This document shows, piece by piece, positions 1 to 5,508 of a stretch of DNA of 14,114 nucleotides; position 1 is the stretch's first letter; each line of letters opens with the position of its first letter. The position numbers were made by a program, and so were the translations under genes. A model generated the notes under the pieces. That model made no database searches. It was not told where the DNA came from and was given only the letters and a program-made list of their open reading frames with translations. The stretch is from Ruminococcus difficilis (GTDB taxonomy: Bacteria; Bacillota_A; Clostridia; Oscillospirales; Acutalibacteraceae), in NCBI RefSeq assembly GCF_016680995.1, contig NZ_JAEQMG010000020.1, positions 1 to 14,114 of the forward strand. The letters are read 5' to 3'.

Positions 1-551
1 CACTGCGGCTTGCTCTCCTTGTTCTGCGCGGCAAGGTAGTTGTCCTTTTTCGTCATATCAATCAGTGACATCGGATTGTTCGGTATCGCGCCTTCCTGAT
101 ATAGCTGCTTGAAGAACATCTTGAGCAGTGAGTACGCTTTCTTGCTCGTTGTGAAGGCGTATCCCGCGTTCATGTGCTTAGTGAGTAGTTTCTTAATATC
201 GGCAGGAGTAACATCTCCGACAGGCTTGTTGCCGATGTAAGGATAGATTTGGTGCTCGGCTGTGCATTCATAACGATCATATGTCGTTCTCTCAACCTCC
301 GGGAACTTATACACCCCCAGCCAGTTTTTCATGCTATCTTTCAAAGGCTTTTTTGATTCATCCGAGTTGGCGACCTGTTCATTGAAGTTTTTGACATATT
401 CCGTTATCTTCGCTTGCAGTGTCTTTTTCTTCTTGCTCGAAAAACTCTTACGCTGAGTTTCGCCGAATTCATCCTTGTACCGCACCAGACCTATCCAACG
501 TCCATCGCTTTTCTGCCATATATTGCCGTTGTCCAGTAATTCTCTTTTCAT
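1..551 (-). CDS. Tyrosine recombinase/integrase, 5' part (runs off the left edge)
   Basis: About 183 codons are visible, read leftward from an ATG at 551-549 that is preceded by a GAGGAG ribosome binding site. Residues 1-50 (starting MKRELLDNGNIWQKSDGRW) resemble the AP2-like arm-DNA-binding domain of phage and ICE integrases. Residues about 65-165 (YIGNKPVGDVTPADIKKLL, then KAYSLLKMFFKQLYQEG and NNPM) match the SAM-like core-binding domain. The catalytic domain with its R-H-R-Y residues lies beyond the window. By family it would cut and rejoin DNA at attachment sites to integrate or excise a mobile element. The gene points away from the truncated tRNA-Trp about 530 bp behind its start, so that tRNA is a plausible target, but the link is inferred. 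Whether the enzyme is intact cannot be seen. Confidence 0.88.
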   Translation of the reverse strand, partial: MKRELLDNGNIWQKSDGRWIGLVRYKDEFGETQRKSFSSKKKKTLQAKITEYVKNFNEQVANSDESKKPLKDSMKNWLGVYKFPEVERTTYDRYECTAEHQIYPYIGNKPVGDVTPADIKKLLTKHMNAGYAFTTSKKAYSLLKMFFKQLYQEGAIPNNPMSLIDMTKKDNYLAAQNKESKPQ

Positions 552-677
552 GCTTTAAACACTCCTCTGTTTTTTGGGTAACCACAACAATACCACAAGC
601 AGTGGTCAATATCCAGCGAATACCCTAACAAGATTTCTCTTGACTTTTTGTGTATTACCAACCATATCGCTTCAATG

Positions 678-717
678 AAAAATCCCTATAACTTGGCGTT
701 TGTCAAGCTATAGGGAT
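678..717 (-). terminator. Hairpin terminator or attenuator reading leftward
   Basis: Arms 682-695 (ATCCCTATAACTTG) and 704-717 pair over 13 of 14 positions around an 8-nt loop. On the minus strand the hairpin is followed by TTTTTC, as in an intrinsic terminator. It lies 130 bp upstream of the integrase start and no gene is seen to its right on that strand. It could end a lost gene or attenuate read-through into the integrase. Confidence 0.6.
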
Positions 718-860
718 GATAATTCTATTCCTCTGTCCATATTTATTATATCGTATCTGAGGGAACGTGTCAAGAGCGTTTCCATGCTATTTTCGTATTA
801 TCCAGTCGCATCGCAGCCGCTGAAAAAAGGCGTGTGGTATTCAACTATGAAAACGTGGTC

Positions 861-877
861 GAGCAGTGGTCAAAATC
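861..877. repeat. 17-bp near-repeat of 597-613
   Basis: GAGCAGTGGTCAAAATC here and AAGCAGTGGTCAATATC at 597-613 agree at 15 of 17 positions, with an 11-bp identical core GCAGTGGTCAA. The tRNA-Trp anticodon arm at 1104-1114 reads GAGCAGCGGTC, one mismatch from the first 11 bases of this copy. This may be a recombinase core or arm site, or chance. Confidence 0.35.
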
Positions 878-884
878 TACGACA

Positions 885-949
885 ATGACGTGCGATATTC
901 AGGTTGGTCATACGCGATTTTTGATAGAGTGAAATGCGCATGACGTGCG
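885..949. repeat. Direct repeat ATGACGTGCG, two copies 55 bp apart
   Basis: Identical 10-mers at 885-894 and 940-949, followed by similar bases (ATATT and TATCA). No function can be assigned. Arm-type integrase sites are one option because they lie between the integrase gene and the cut tRNA gene. Confidence 0.35.
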
Positions 950-1007
950 TATCACACGCGGTAATACAAGTTCTTACTCAAATCGGCGTTTTTGTGTTGA
1001 AAAACGC

Positions 1008-1036
1008 TTGACAAAACCGCGTGTCTGTGGTATCAT
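1008..1036 (+). promoter_or_regulatory. Sigma-70-type promoter of the tRNA-Trp gene
   Basis: TTGACA (1008-1013), a 17-bp spacer and TATCAT (1031-1036). Transcription would start near 1043 and run into a small leader hairpin, GTGAGC-GAG-GCTCAC (1048-1062), before the tRNA at 1083. The near-consensus promoter survives although the tRNA body is cut. Confidence 0.75.
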
Positions 1037-1082
1037 ATTTCCTGCAAGTGAGCGAGGCTCACCACGCAGCAACAGAACACTT

Positions 1083-1120
1083 AGGGGTATAGCTCAGTTG
1101 GTAGAGCAGCGGTCTCCAAA
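1083..1120 (+). pseudogene. tRNA-Trp (CCA anticodon), 5' half only
   Basis: AGGGGTA acceptor strand (1083-1089), D arm GCTC-AGTTGGTA-GAGC (1092-1107), anticodon stem strand GCGGT (1109-1113) and loop CTCCAAA with anticodon CCA (1116-1118). After 1120 the sequence cannot supply the rest of the tRNA: there is no T arm (GGTTCGAATCC type) and no acceptor strand complementary to AGGGGTA. The break is at the last base of the anticodon loop, a common crossover position for tRNA-targeting tyrosine recombinases. This is best read as one side of an attachment site or an excision/deletion scar. An intact tRNA-Trp must exist elsewhere. Confidence 0.75.
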
Positions 1121-1164
1121 CGGGAACCGATACTTAATTCCCCGCATGATTACTGGATTTCCTA

Positions 1165-1194
1165 GGCTTGAAACATCGGTTTCAAGCCTTTTTT
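1165..1194 (+). terminator. Intrinsic terminator downstream of the tRNA remnant
   Basis: GGCTTGAAAC (1165-1174), loop ATCG, GTTTCAAGCC (1179-1188), then TTTTTT. A perfect 10-bp stem with a T tract. It would end transcripts from the tRNA promoter. Confidence 0.85.
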
Positions 1195-1616
1195 CGTGTT
1201 TTGATTTTTGCAAGTCGTTAAAGTGATTTATGCAAAATTGAGGTCAAAACCTGCAAAAGATTTTGGAACAGCATCAAAAGACCAGCAATTTTTCATTAGG
1301 TTGGAAAGAGACGATTTATCCCCTTCTAAAAACCTTGGCTGATACTTTTCCGAGTAAGTATACATAAATACCAAGGCAGTCTCACCCAACGAAAACCAAT
1401 TTAATTTTACCCCCATCATAAATCTAAATTTCTTCTCGATAAAGTATAAAACGCTGCACTCAACAAGTCATGTCAAGTGCAGCGTTCGCTGATTAAAATA
1501 TAAAGCTGTCACAACTCCTGTCAGCGCTTTCAGCATAGCAGAAAAGAAATTGTTACTGGGTTTTCGTTTTTAGATAAAATCCTTTTCTTTGTTTATGCGG
1601 CTCAATTTTTGACCCG
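1195..1616. other. Stretch without a supported gene
   Basis: The only reading frame of note is on the minus strand, 1228-1419 (63 codons, starting MMGVKLNWFSLG). It has only a weak purine stretch in front and no domain I recognise, so I do not call it a gene. The rest holds the leftward terminator at 1447-1485 and AT-rich DNA downstream of the immunity gene. The stretch may be non-coding sequence of a conjugative element. Confidence 0.5.
1447..1485 (-). terminator. Hairpin terminator after the toxin-immunity genes
   Basis: ACGCTGCACT (1451-1460) and AGTGCAGCGT (1476-1485) form a perfect 10-bp stem with a 15-nt loop. On the minus strand it ends in TTTTATACTTT. It lies 130 bp past the stop of the leftward immunity gene and is the likely end of that transcript. 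The T tract is interrupted, so efficiency is uncertain. Confidence 0.55.
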
Positions 1617-1991
1617 TTACAGTACAATATCCTGCGTGCCGATTTCTATGAATTTTTCATTTTCAAAGACAATGGCAATACCGTGTTCTTCATCGAAGCG
1701 ATAATCGCAAAAGAGAGCTGCTGAGCGGATTTCAGTAGTTCTCGGAAGATAGATATCGGTTGGATTCACATATTTGAAGATATTATCAACCGAATCGCTT
1801 TCAAGCTCGGCAAAGTCATCGTTAAGGATATAGTTTTCTACCCGCTTTTTGCTGTCCTCAATAGCTGCATCAGCTTTCAAAAACGCTTCCAAAGCCTGTT
1901 CCTGAATCGGCAATACTTCTTCATTGTCAAAGCAGTCAAATGTCACCCTTAATTCAAATTCTCTTCCCCAGATCGTTAGTGTTTTACGCAT
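1617..1991 (-). CDS. Probable immunity protein of the adjacent HNH toxin
   Basis: A 124-aa soluble acidic protein with no signal peptide or membrane segment. The start is the ATG at 1991-1989, 8 nt after a GGAG site (2000-2003), rather than the in-frame TTG one codon earlier. Its start overlaps the toxin stop (ATGCGTAA, 1984-1991), so the two are probably translationally coupled. The sequence (LTIWGREFELRVTFDCFDNE near the start, ALFCDYRFDEEHGIAIVFEN near the end) has the pattern of small cytoplasmic immunity proteins of the DUF2004/DUF6985 type, where a beta-rich fold ends in a conserved GIAIVFEN-like strand. The family match is from memory. It would bind and block the nuclease made by the preceding gene. 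The position directly after a toxin is the strongest argument. Confidence 0.72.
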   Translation of the reverse strand: MRKTLTIWGREFELRVTFDCFDNEEVLPIQEQALEAFLKADAAIEDSKKRVENYILNDDFAELESDSVDNIFKYVNPTDIYLPRTTEIRSAALFCDYRFDEEHGIAIVFENEKFIEIGTQDIVL

Positions 1992-2676
1992 CAAATCTAC
2001 TCCTTATATTCACACCGTCGCGCAGTTTGCATTCATATACTCCGCCTTTATGTCTCACGTTTTGATGAATATCCCTTGAAACCAGATCACAGTGTTTCAT
2101 ATCGCTGCATTCGTGCCAAGATAATGTATTTTCCTGGCGATATTCTTTTACCTGTTGAGCAGTCCATTCACTTCTGCCATTATGCATTTCTTTATTCCAC
2201 ACTTCGGCACATTTAGAATCAGCTTTGTTGAAGTTGCTTTGACGGATATCAGTCATACCTTCAATTTCAACCGTCTGTTCGGATACCTTTGAAAAATCCG
2301 CAACACCGTTTTTGAATTCAATTCCATCCTGTCCGTATTTTGCCAATTTTTCTTTCACTTTAGAGTCTGTCGGTTTCCATTTTGATAATCCTCTCTCACC
2401 TAACCAATGTCCCCCGCTCCCTTCGAGCGGAGTATTCTTTATTCGTTCCTCCAGCTTAGAAAACAACGGATTATCAATAGAACTGAACGGATTAATTCTG
2501 TCCTGCAGAGATTTGGATAAGTCTGATAAGAATGTCAGATTTTCAGGAAGAAGATCAGATACCTTGACGGCTTTTTCGGCAACTGTTTCAACCGTTTTGA
2601 CAACAGTTGCTTCTGCCACTTCCGCAGTTGTTTCCGCGACTTTCCCCATTACCGCACCTGCTGCCCAAAAAGCCAT
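1984..2676 (-). CDS. HNH/EndoVII-superfamily polymorphic toxin (nuclease)
   Basis: 230 aa. The ATG at 2676-2674 is chosen because GGAGGGGG (2682-2689) sits just in front of it. An in-frame ATG five codons earlier lies inside that site. Residues 1-38 are Ala/Val-rich and mildly hydrophobic, 39-85 are a linker, and the nuclease domain spans about 88-215. It contains GHWLGERG, YGQDGIEFKNGVADFS and the catalytic-type signature W187-H188-E189 followed by LVSRDIHQNVRHKGG (198-212) with H204 and H209. This arrangement is that of bacterial toxin nucleases of the HNH/EndoVII superfamily (WHH/LHH/GH-E relatives). It would cut DNA or RNA in a rival cell. Most such domains sit at the end of very long proteins, whereas this one is short and has no signal peptide. 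It starts on the stop codon of the ATPase remnant (TAATG) and overlaps the immunity gene. Confidence 0.8.
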   Translation of the reverse strand: MAFWAAGAVMGKVAETTAEVAEATVVKTVETVAEKAVKVSDLLPENLTFLSDLSKSLQDRINPFSSIDNPLFSKLEERIKNTPLEGSGGHWLGERGLSKWKPTDSKVKEKLAKYGQDGIEFKNGVADFSKVSEQTVEIEGMTDIRQSNFNKADSKCAEVWNKEMHNGRSEWTAQQVKEYRQENTLSWHECSDMKHCDLVSRDIHQNVRHKGGVYECKLRDGVNIRSRFDA

Positions 2677-3483
2677 TAAAACCCCCTCCATTTCGATTCA
2701 AACACTTTATATCGTTCGGAAACCCCGGCATATCGTTCGTCCGAATAAATTGTAAACCATATATATTTCCTGATAGGTTCTGATAAAGCATCATTATTCA
2801 ACGAGTATCTTTCATCTATATAACTATGTGCTTTTTTCATACCTTGAGTCGGGTTTTCAGCATCTTCCAGAATTGACGCAACTTTCTTTCCTCCAAATAG
2901 ATTGTACGCAACATGACATTTCTCAAAGTCATCCAGAGGTTTCGTTTCTAACGCCTTGTGTAAAATGTGTTTTGTATCATCTAATACATCTAATCTTTCT
3001 ATCCATCCGCTTAGAAATGATTTCTTAGAGAAATCTATTTCTATTGTTTCCGAAGAGAGAAAAATACCTGATAAGAACTCCGAAATCATAGAATTGCTAT
3101 CTATAGGCTGATATCTGAAAGGCTTTTCATGATCAAACCTTTCAGATTTGCAAAGCACCGCTTCCACCCAGTCATTTTGGTAAACAGCCGCAACAAATGA
3201 GGGCAGCTTGGTAAGCTCACGGATTTGTTCTGACTTGAGAGCAATTGATTTTCCAACGCGCTCACAATCTGCTTCGTCCGGCAAGCGGAATACCAGCTTG
3301 GTGTTGGTATTGCGAATGACAGCGTCGTCAAGAAGATCGGGCGCCTGATCGGATATAATGAATCCCTCGCCGTAAGTGCGCATTTCCGCGATAGCATTTG
3401 TCAGCATTTCTACCGATTTGCCTTGAAGGTTAGAGCTTTCCTGCGACTGAACAATTGACGTTTTCCTCAACAGATTATGCGCT
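2676..3483 (-). pseudogene. HerA-type hexameric ATPase, 3' remnant
   Basis: The open frame covers the C-terminal part of a HerA/FtsK-superfamily ATPase. It begins at AHNLLRKTS, equivalent to the end of the Walker B region (usually EEAHNLL). It continues through NAIAEMRTYGEGFIISDQAP, NTNTKLVFRLPDE and a 150-residue C-terminal extension. The Walker A motif and the rest of the N-terminal half are missing. Homology stops near 3475-3485, where a relaxase begins on the other strand. The preceding in-frame Met codon at 3521-3519 lies inside relaxase sequence and is not a real start. HerA proteins are DNA- or substrate-pumping motors. In front of a toxin-immunity pair, one may have driven export or processing of the toxin, but that is inference. 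Its stop overlaps the toxin start. Confidence 0.8.
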
Positions 3484-4167
3484 TGCTTCACTACTGTATG
3501 CAGGATAAAAAGACCTTGCACAACGGAAGAAAGTTAGTCACCGGAGTCAACTGCGTGGCGCAATCTGCGTTCAACGAAATGGTGAATACCAAGCTGCAAT
3601 ACCGTAAACCGGGCGGCAGACAGTACTACCACATCATGCAATCCTTCCATCCGGACGAGCCGATTACACCCGAGACCGCGCACGAAATTGCTCTGCGTTT
3701 TGCCGAAGAAAACTTCCCGGGCTACGAGGTGTTGGTCGCTACTCACGTCGACCGTCACCACATACATTCGCATTTCATTCTCAATTCGGTGAACGCCGAG
3801 ACTGGTTTGAAGTTCCATTCCGACAACCATGAAATCCAACGTCTGCGCGACGCCTCGGACAAGCTCTGTATGGAATACGGCTTTTCGGTGGTCGTTCCCA
3901 AGAGCAAAAAGGTCAAAGGTATGTCCACCGCAGAGTATCATGTAGCTGAAAAAGGTCAGAGCTGGAAGTTGGATTTGGCGATTGCGATCGACGAAGCGAT
4001 GCGCTACGCCGTCAGCAAAAAGCACTTCATCGAGCTGATGGAGATGGAAGGTTATAAGGTCAAATGGAAGGATACGCACAAATATCTCACCTACACCTGC
4101 CCGAACGGCAAGCCATGCAGGGATATTCGGTTGCATGAGGAAAAATATTTGAAGAAGAATATGGAAG

Positions 4168-4596
4168 ATGAATTCAGAATCAGAAAAGAAATCATTGCCC
4201 GAGCTGAAGGCACAGGCACAGAGAAATCTGGACGTAGCAAAGCAGACGACGAGATTCGTTTCCGTACCGGAGAGGTCGTGGACGGCAATGGTGCAACTCC
4301 AGCAGACACAAATCAATATGCTCGGTTCGATAGCGGAATCGCTGAAAACTCTGGCAACATGGAGCGACCTCTCGGATATGCAGGAGGAACAGTTGGCGCA
4401 GCTGACAGCACGAACCGAGCAGACGGAACAGACCCTGACGGCGTTTCAGGAGACGCTTCGGGAGCAAGCGGAGCAGATTCAAGCGTCGACCTCGACCTCA
4501 ATGGAAACCTTCCAATCACAGGTTGGGAAAGCGAGCGAGAGCTTCTCACAGCAACTCTCATCGGAGGAACAGGCGGTGAACCCCCACAAGCCCTGA
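4168..4596 (+). CDS. Coiled-coil protein encoded in a second frame over the relaxase tail
   Basis: A 142-aa frame shifted +1 relative to the relaxase and lying wholly inside it. It is rich in Q, E, A, L, S and T and contains long helical stretches (MQEEQLAQLTARTEQTEQTL, then AFQETLREQAEQIQASTS), as in a coiled coil. Its codons end mostly in G or C (CAG, CTG, GAG, GCG), which looks more like real coding than chance. A TGA directly upstream in this frame makes the ATG at 4168 the only usual start. GGAAG abuts it, and AAGAAG lies about 12 nt earlier. Relaxase operons often encode a small helical accessory protein next to the relaxase. The frame ends at TGA (4594-4596), but a hydrophobic segment continues in the same frame to 4671, so it may once have had a membrane anchor. 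Confidence 0.6.
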   Translation: MNSESEKKSLPELKAQAQRNLDVAKQTTRFVSVPERSWTAMVQLQQTQINMLGSIAESLKTLATWSDLSDMQEEQLAQLTARTEQTEQTLTAFQETLREQAEQIQASTSTSMETFQSQVGKASESFSQQLSSEEQAVNPHKP

Positions 4597-4636
4597 CGGG
4601 TCTGCGTTTTCTTCCGCGCAATGATAGTAACAACCG

Positions 4637-4741
4637 CTATGCCGACCACCTCTTTCTGTCTAACAGCTCCGTGAGTTTACGGTTAAGCGCGGCGTATTCT
4701 TCGGTCAACTGTTCAAGATTTACGCACGAAATCTTTCCCAT
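4637..4741 (-). other. Small minus-strand frame between relaxase and istA, identity unknown
   Basis: 34 codons (MGKISCVNLEQLTEEYAALN then RKLTELLDRKRWSA), helical in character. The same frame is open upstream to the istA stop, so it may be a fragment of a longer helical protein. A GGAG lies about 16 nt ahead of the ATG, too far to be convincing. I do not recognise it. It marks where relaxase-side sequence gives way to the IS21-side sequence. Confidence 0.3.
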
Positions 4742-4768
4742 GTTACTGAGAACAGTATCTCCTGCTTT

Positions 4769-4930
4769 TTAACTCTCCGGCTCAAGATTCGGCAGTTTGT
4801 CTTCACTCCAATCGTCCCTAAGTGCATACTTGCAGACGGTACGATAGTTGAGATTTGTTGTTCTGGCGATTTCCGCCAAACTTTTCTCTTCCTTTTCGTA
4901 GAGATGTTTGATATACTGTTGTTGAGCCAT
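4769..4930 (-). pseudogene. istA: IS21-family transposase IstA, N-terminal stub
   Basis: 53 aa starting MAQQQYIKHLYEKEEKSLAE and containing a helix-turn-helix (EIARTTNLNYRTVCKYAL), then EDKLPNLEPES and a stop. This matches the first part of IstA of IS21-family elements, which is normally several hundred residues long with an rve-type DDE domain. The start is supported by AAAGGGTG six bases upstream, and a promoter lies at 4977-5005. The HTH would bind the IS ends, but without the catalytic core the product cannot transpose the element. No istB is present. Confidence 0.8.
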
Positions 4931-4976
4931 TTTCAACACCCTTTCTTCAACTCCTTAGGTTTTTTCTGTACCCTAA

Positions 4977-5005
4977 AGAGTAACTGATTTTTCAGGTGCT
5001 GACAA
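4977..5005 (-). promoter_or_regulatory. Promoter of the truncated istA
   Basis: On the minus strand TTGTCA (5005-5000), a 17-bp spacer and TACTCT (4982-4977), about 46 bp upstream of the istA start. Confidence 0.55.
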
Positions 5006-5020
5006 TGGCTTTTTTTATCA

Positions 5021-5061
5021 GCCCAGCCTATGCACTTTTCGTGCCCATTTTATGCACTTTT
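5021..5061. repeat. IS21-type terminal repeats
   Basis: Two copies of GCCCAnnnTATGCACTTTT, at 5021-5039 and 5043-5061, repeat with a 22-bp period upstream of istA. Multiple short repeats at the ends are characteristic of IS21-family elements as transposase binding sites. The IS end is therefore at about 5061-5068. Confidence 0.7.
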
Positions 5062-5066
5062 ATTTT

Positions 5067-5270
5067 ACTAAAAACAACGATAACTCGGTTATGGAAAACT
5101 TCTTTGGTATTATGAAGCAAGAAATGTATTACGGTAAAGTATACTAAAGCTTTGATGAACTGAAACAAGCAATCGAAAAATACATCAAATACTACAACAC
5201 AAAAAGAATCAAGCAAAAGCTTGGCTGGTTGAGTCCTGTCAACTACAGACTCAATCTTTTAGCTGCATAA
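5067..5270 (+). pseudogene. IS3-family transposase OrfB, C-terminal fragment with an internal stop
   Basis: In frame, DNSVMENFFGIMKQEMYYG and KVY are followed by a TAA (5145-5147), then SFDELKQAIEKYIKYYN, TKRIKQKLGWLSP and the natural stop at 5268-5270. The conserved E of the DDE triad is in the MENFF region, as in other IS3-family integrase cores. The gene is dead because it is truncated at its 5' side, at the IS21 border, and carries a nonsense codon. Confidence 0.85.
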
Positions 5271-5272
5271 CA

Positions 5273-5304
5273 AAAGCGCAGTAGTCGCTAAACTACTACG
5301 CTTT
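5273..5304 (+). terminator. Hairpin after the IS3 transposase
   Basis: AAAGCG-c-AGTAGT (5273-5285) pairs with ACTACT-a-CGCTTT (5292-5304), 12 bp with one mismatch and a 6-nt loop. Only a short T tract follows, so it may be a weak terminator or simply an IS-end structure. Confidence 0.45.
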
Positions 5305-5433
5305 GTAAATCTAAGTCCAACTTTTTGGGGTCACGTCATAGAAAAATAACCTTCCGTTTTGTCACTATTGCACATATAAACAGATTCCCATTTGTCGGCG
5401 TTTACAAACCATCAGCTATTCGTTGTAAAATTC

Positions 5434-5462
5434 TTGTAAATTGAATAAAAATATCATATAAT
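5434..5462 (+). promoter_or_regulatory. Promoter of the first Fn3-repeat protein gene
   Basis: TTGTAA (5434-5439), a 17-bp spacer and consensus TATAAT (5457-5462). A small inverted repeat CCGTT-CTA-AACGG (5475-5487) lies in the short leader before the AAAGGAG ribosome site and could be an operator or leader hairpin. Confidence 0.75.
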
Positions 5463-5508
5463 TTTTATAGAAAACCGTTCTAAACGGGTAATGTAAAGGA
5501 GCATGAAT

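Larger units (their letters stand above)
552..1082. other. Gene-free regulatory/attachment-like stretch behind the integrase
   Basis: About 530 bp with no convincing gene. It contains a leftward-facing hairpin terminator (678-717), a near-repeat AAGCAGTGGTCAATATC (597-613) / GAGCAGTGGTCAAAATC (861-877), a direct repeat ATGACGTGCG (885-894 and 940-949), and the promoter of the tRNA-Trp gene (1008-1036). Short direct repeats beside a recombinase gene are typical of integrase and excisionase binding regions. That role is inferred and was not tested. Confidence 0.45.
3477..4772 (+). pseudogene. Conjugative relaxase (MobL/MOB-P-like), 5'-truncated
   Basis: The frame from 3477 encodes a relaxase/mobilisation nuclease. 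The fragment starts at RLLHYCMQDKKTL, where family members normally have some 15-20 more residues with the usual start. The metal-binding motif is present as H90-x-D92-x2-H95-x-H97-x-H99 followed by FILNSVN (fragment numbering). A linker with SFHPDEPITPETAHEI precedes it, and YKVKWKDTHKYLTYTCPNGK and KPCRDIRLHEEKYL follow. Relaxases nick oriT and lead DNA transfer. From residue 230 on the protein is Gly/Asp/Ala-rich with TGWESER at about 352, a tail style I associate with this family. Past about 4600-4670 the frame runs antisense to other sequence, so the true end was probably earlier. The 5' end was lost in the join with the ATPase remnant, and no start or ribosome site is visible. Confidence 0.82.
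4769..5066 (-). mobile_element. IS21-family element, one end only
   Basis: Comprises the terminal repeats (5021-5061), the istA promoter and the first 53 codons of istA. Everything distal (the istA catalytic part, istB and the other end) is missing. Its outer end abuts IS3 transposase sequence, so it probably landed in that IS before being deleted itself. Confidence 0.7.
5067..5333 (+). mobile_element. IS3-family (IS150-like) element, right end
   Basis: Contains the last 67 codons of an IS3-type transposase, a hairpin at 5273-5304 and a terminal sequence GTCCAACTTTTTGGGGTCA ending near 5333, typical of IS3-family inverted repeats. The left end and most of the transposase are absent. Confidence 0.7.

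Noticed and set aside
1083..1160. Possibility that the tRNA is complete with an intron or an odd 3' half
   Set aside because: ACCG at 1127-1130 could pair with part of the anticodon stem after a 5-nt insertion, but no T arm or acceptor 3' strand follows.
945..1226. 93-codon plus-strand frame across the tRNA-Trp remnant
   Set aside because: It reads through a promoter, tRNA sequence and a terminator, so it is not a gene.
1228..1419. 63-codon minus-strand frame
   Set aside because: Weak start context and no recognisable family. It is reported only as part of the gene-free stretch.
2312..2755. 147-codon plus-strand frame opposite the toxin
   Set aside because: Antisense to the HNH toxin, whose start, overlap with the immunity gene and catalytic motif are clear.
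3534..4316. 260-codon minus-strand frame opposite the relaxase
   Set aside because: The plus strand carries the relaxase HxDx2HxHxH motif. The minus frame has no recognisable domain or start signal.
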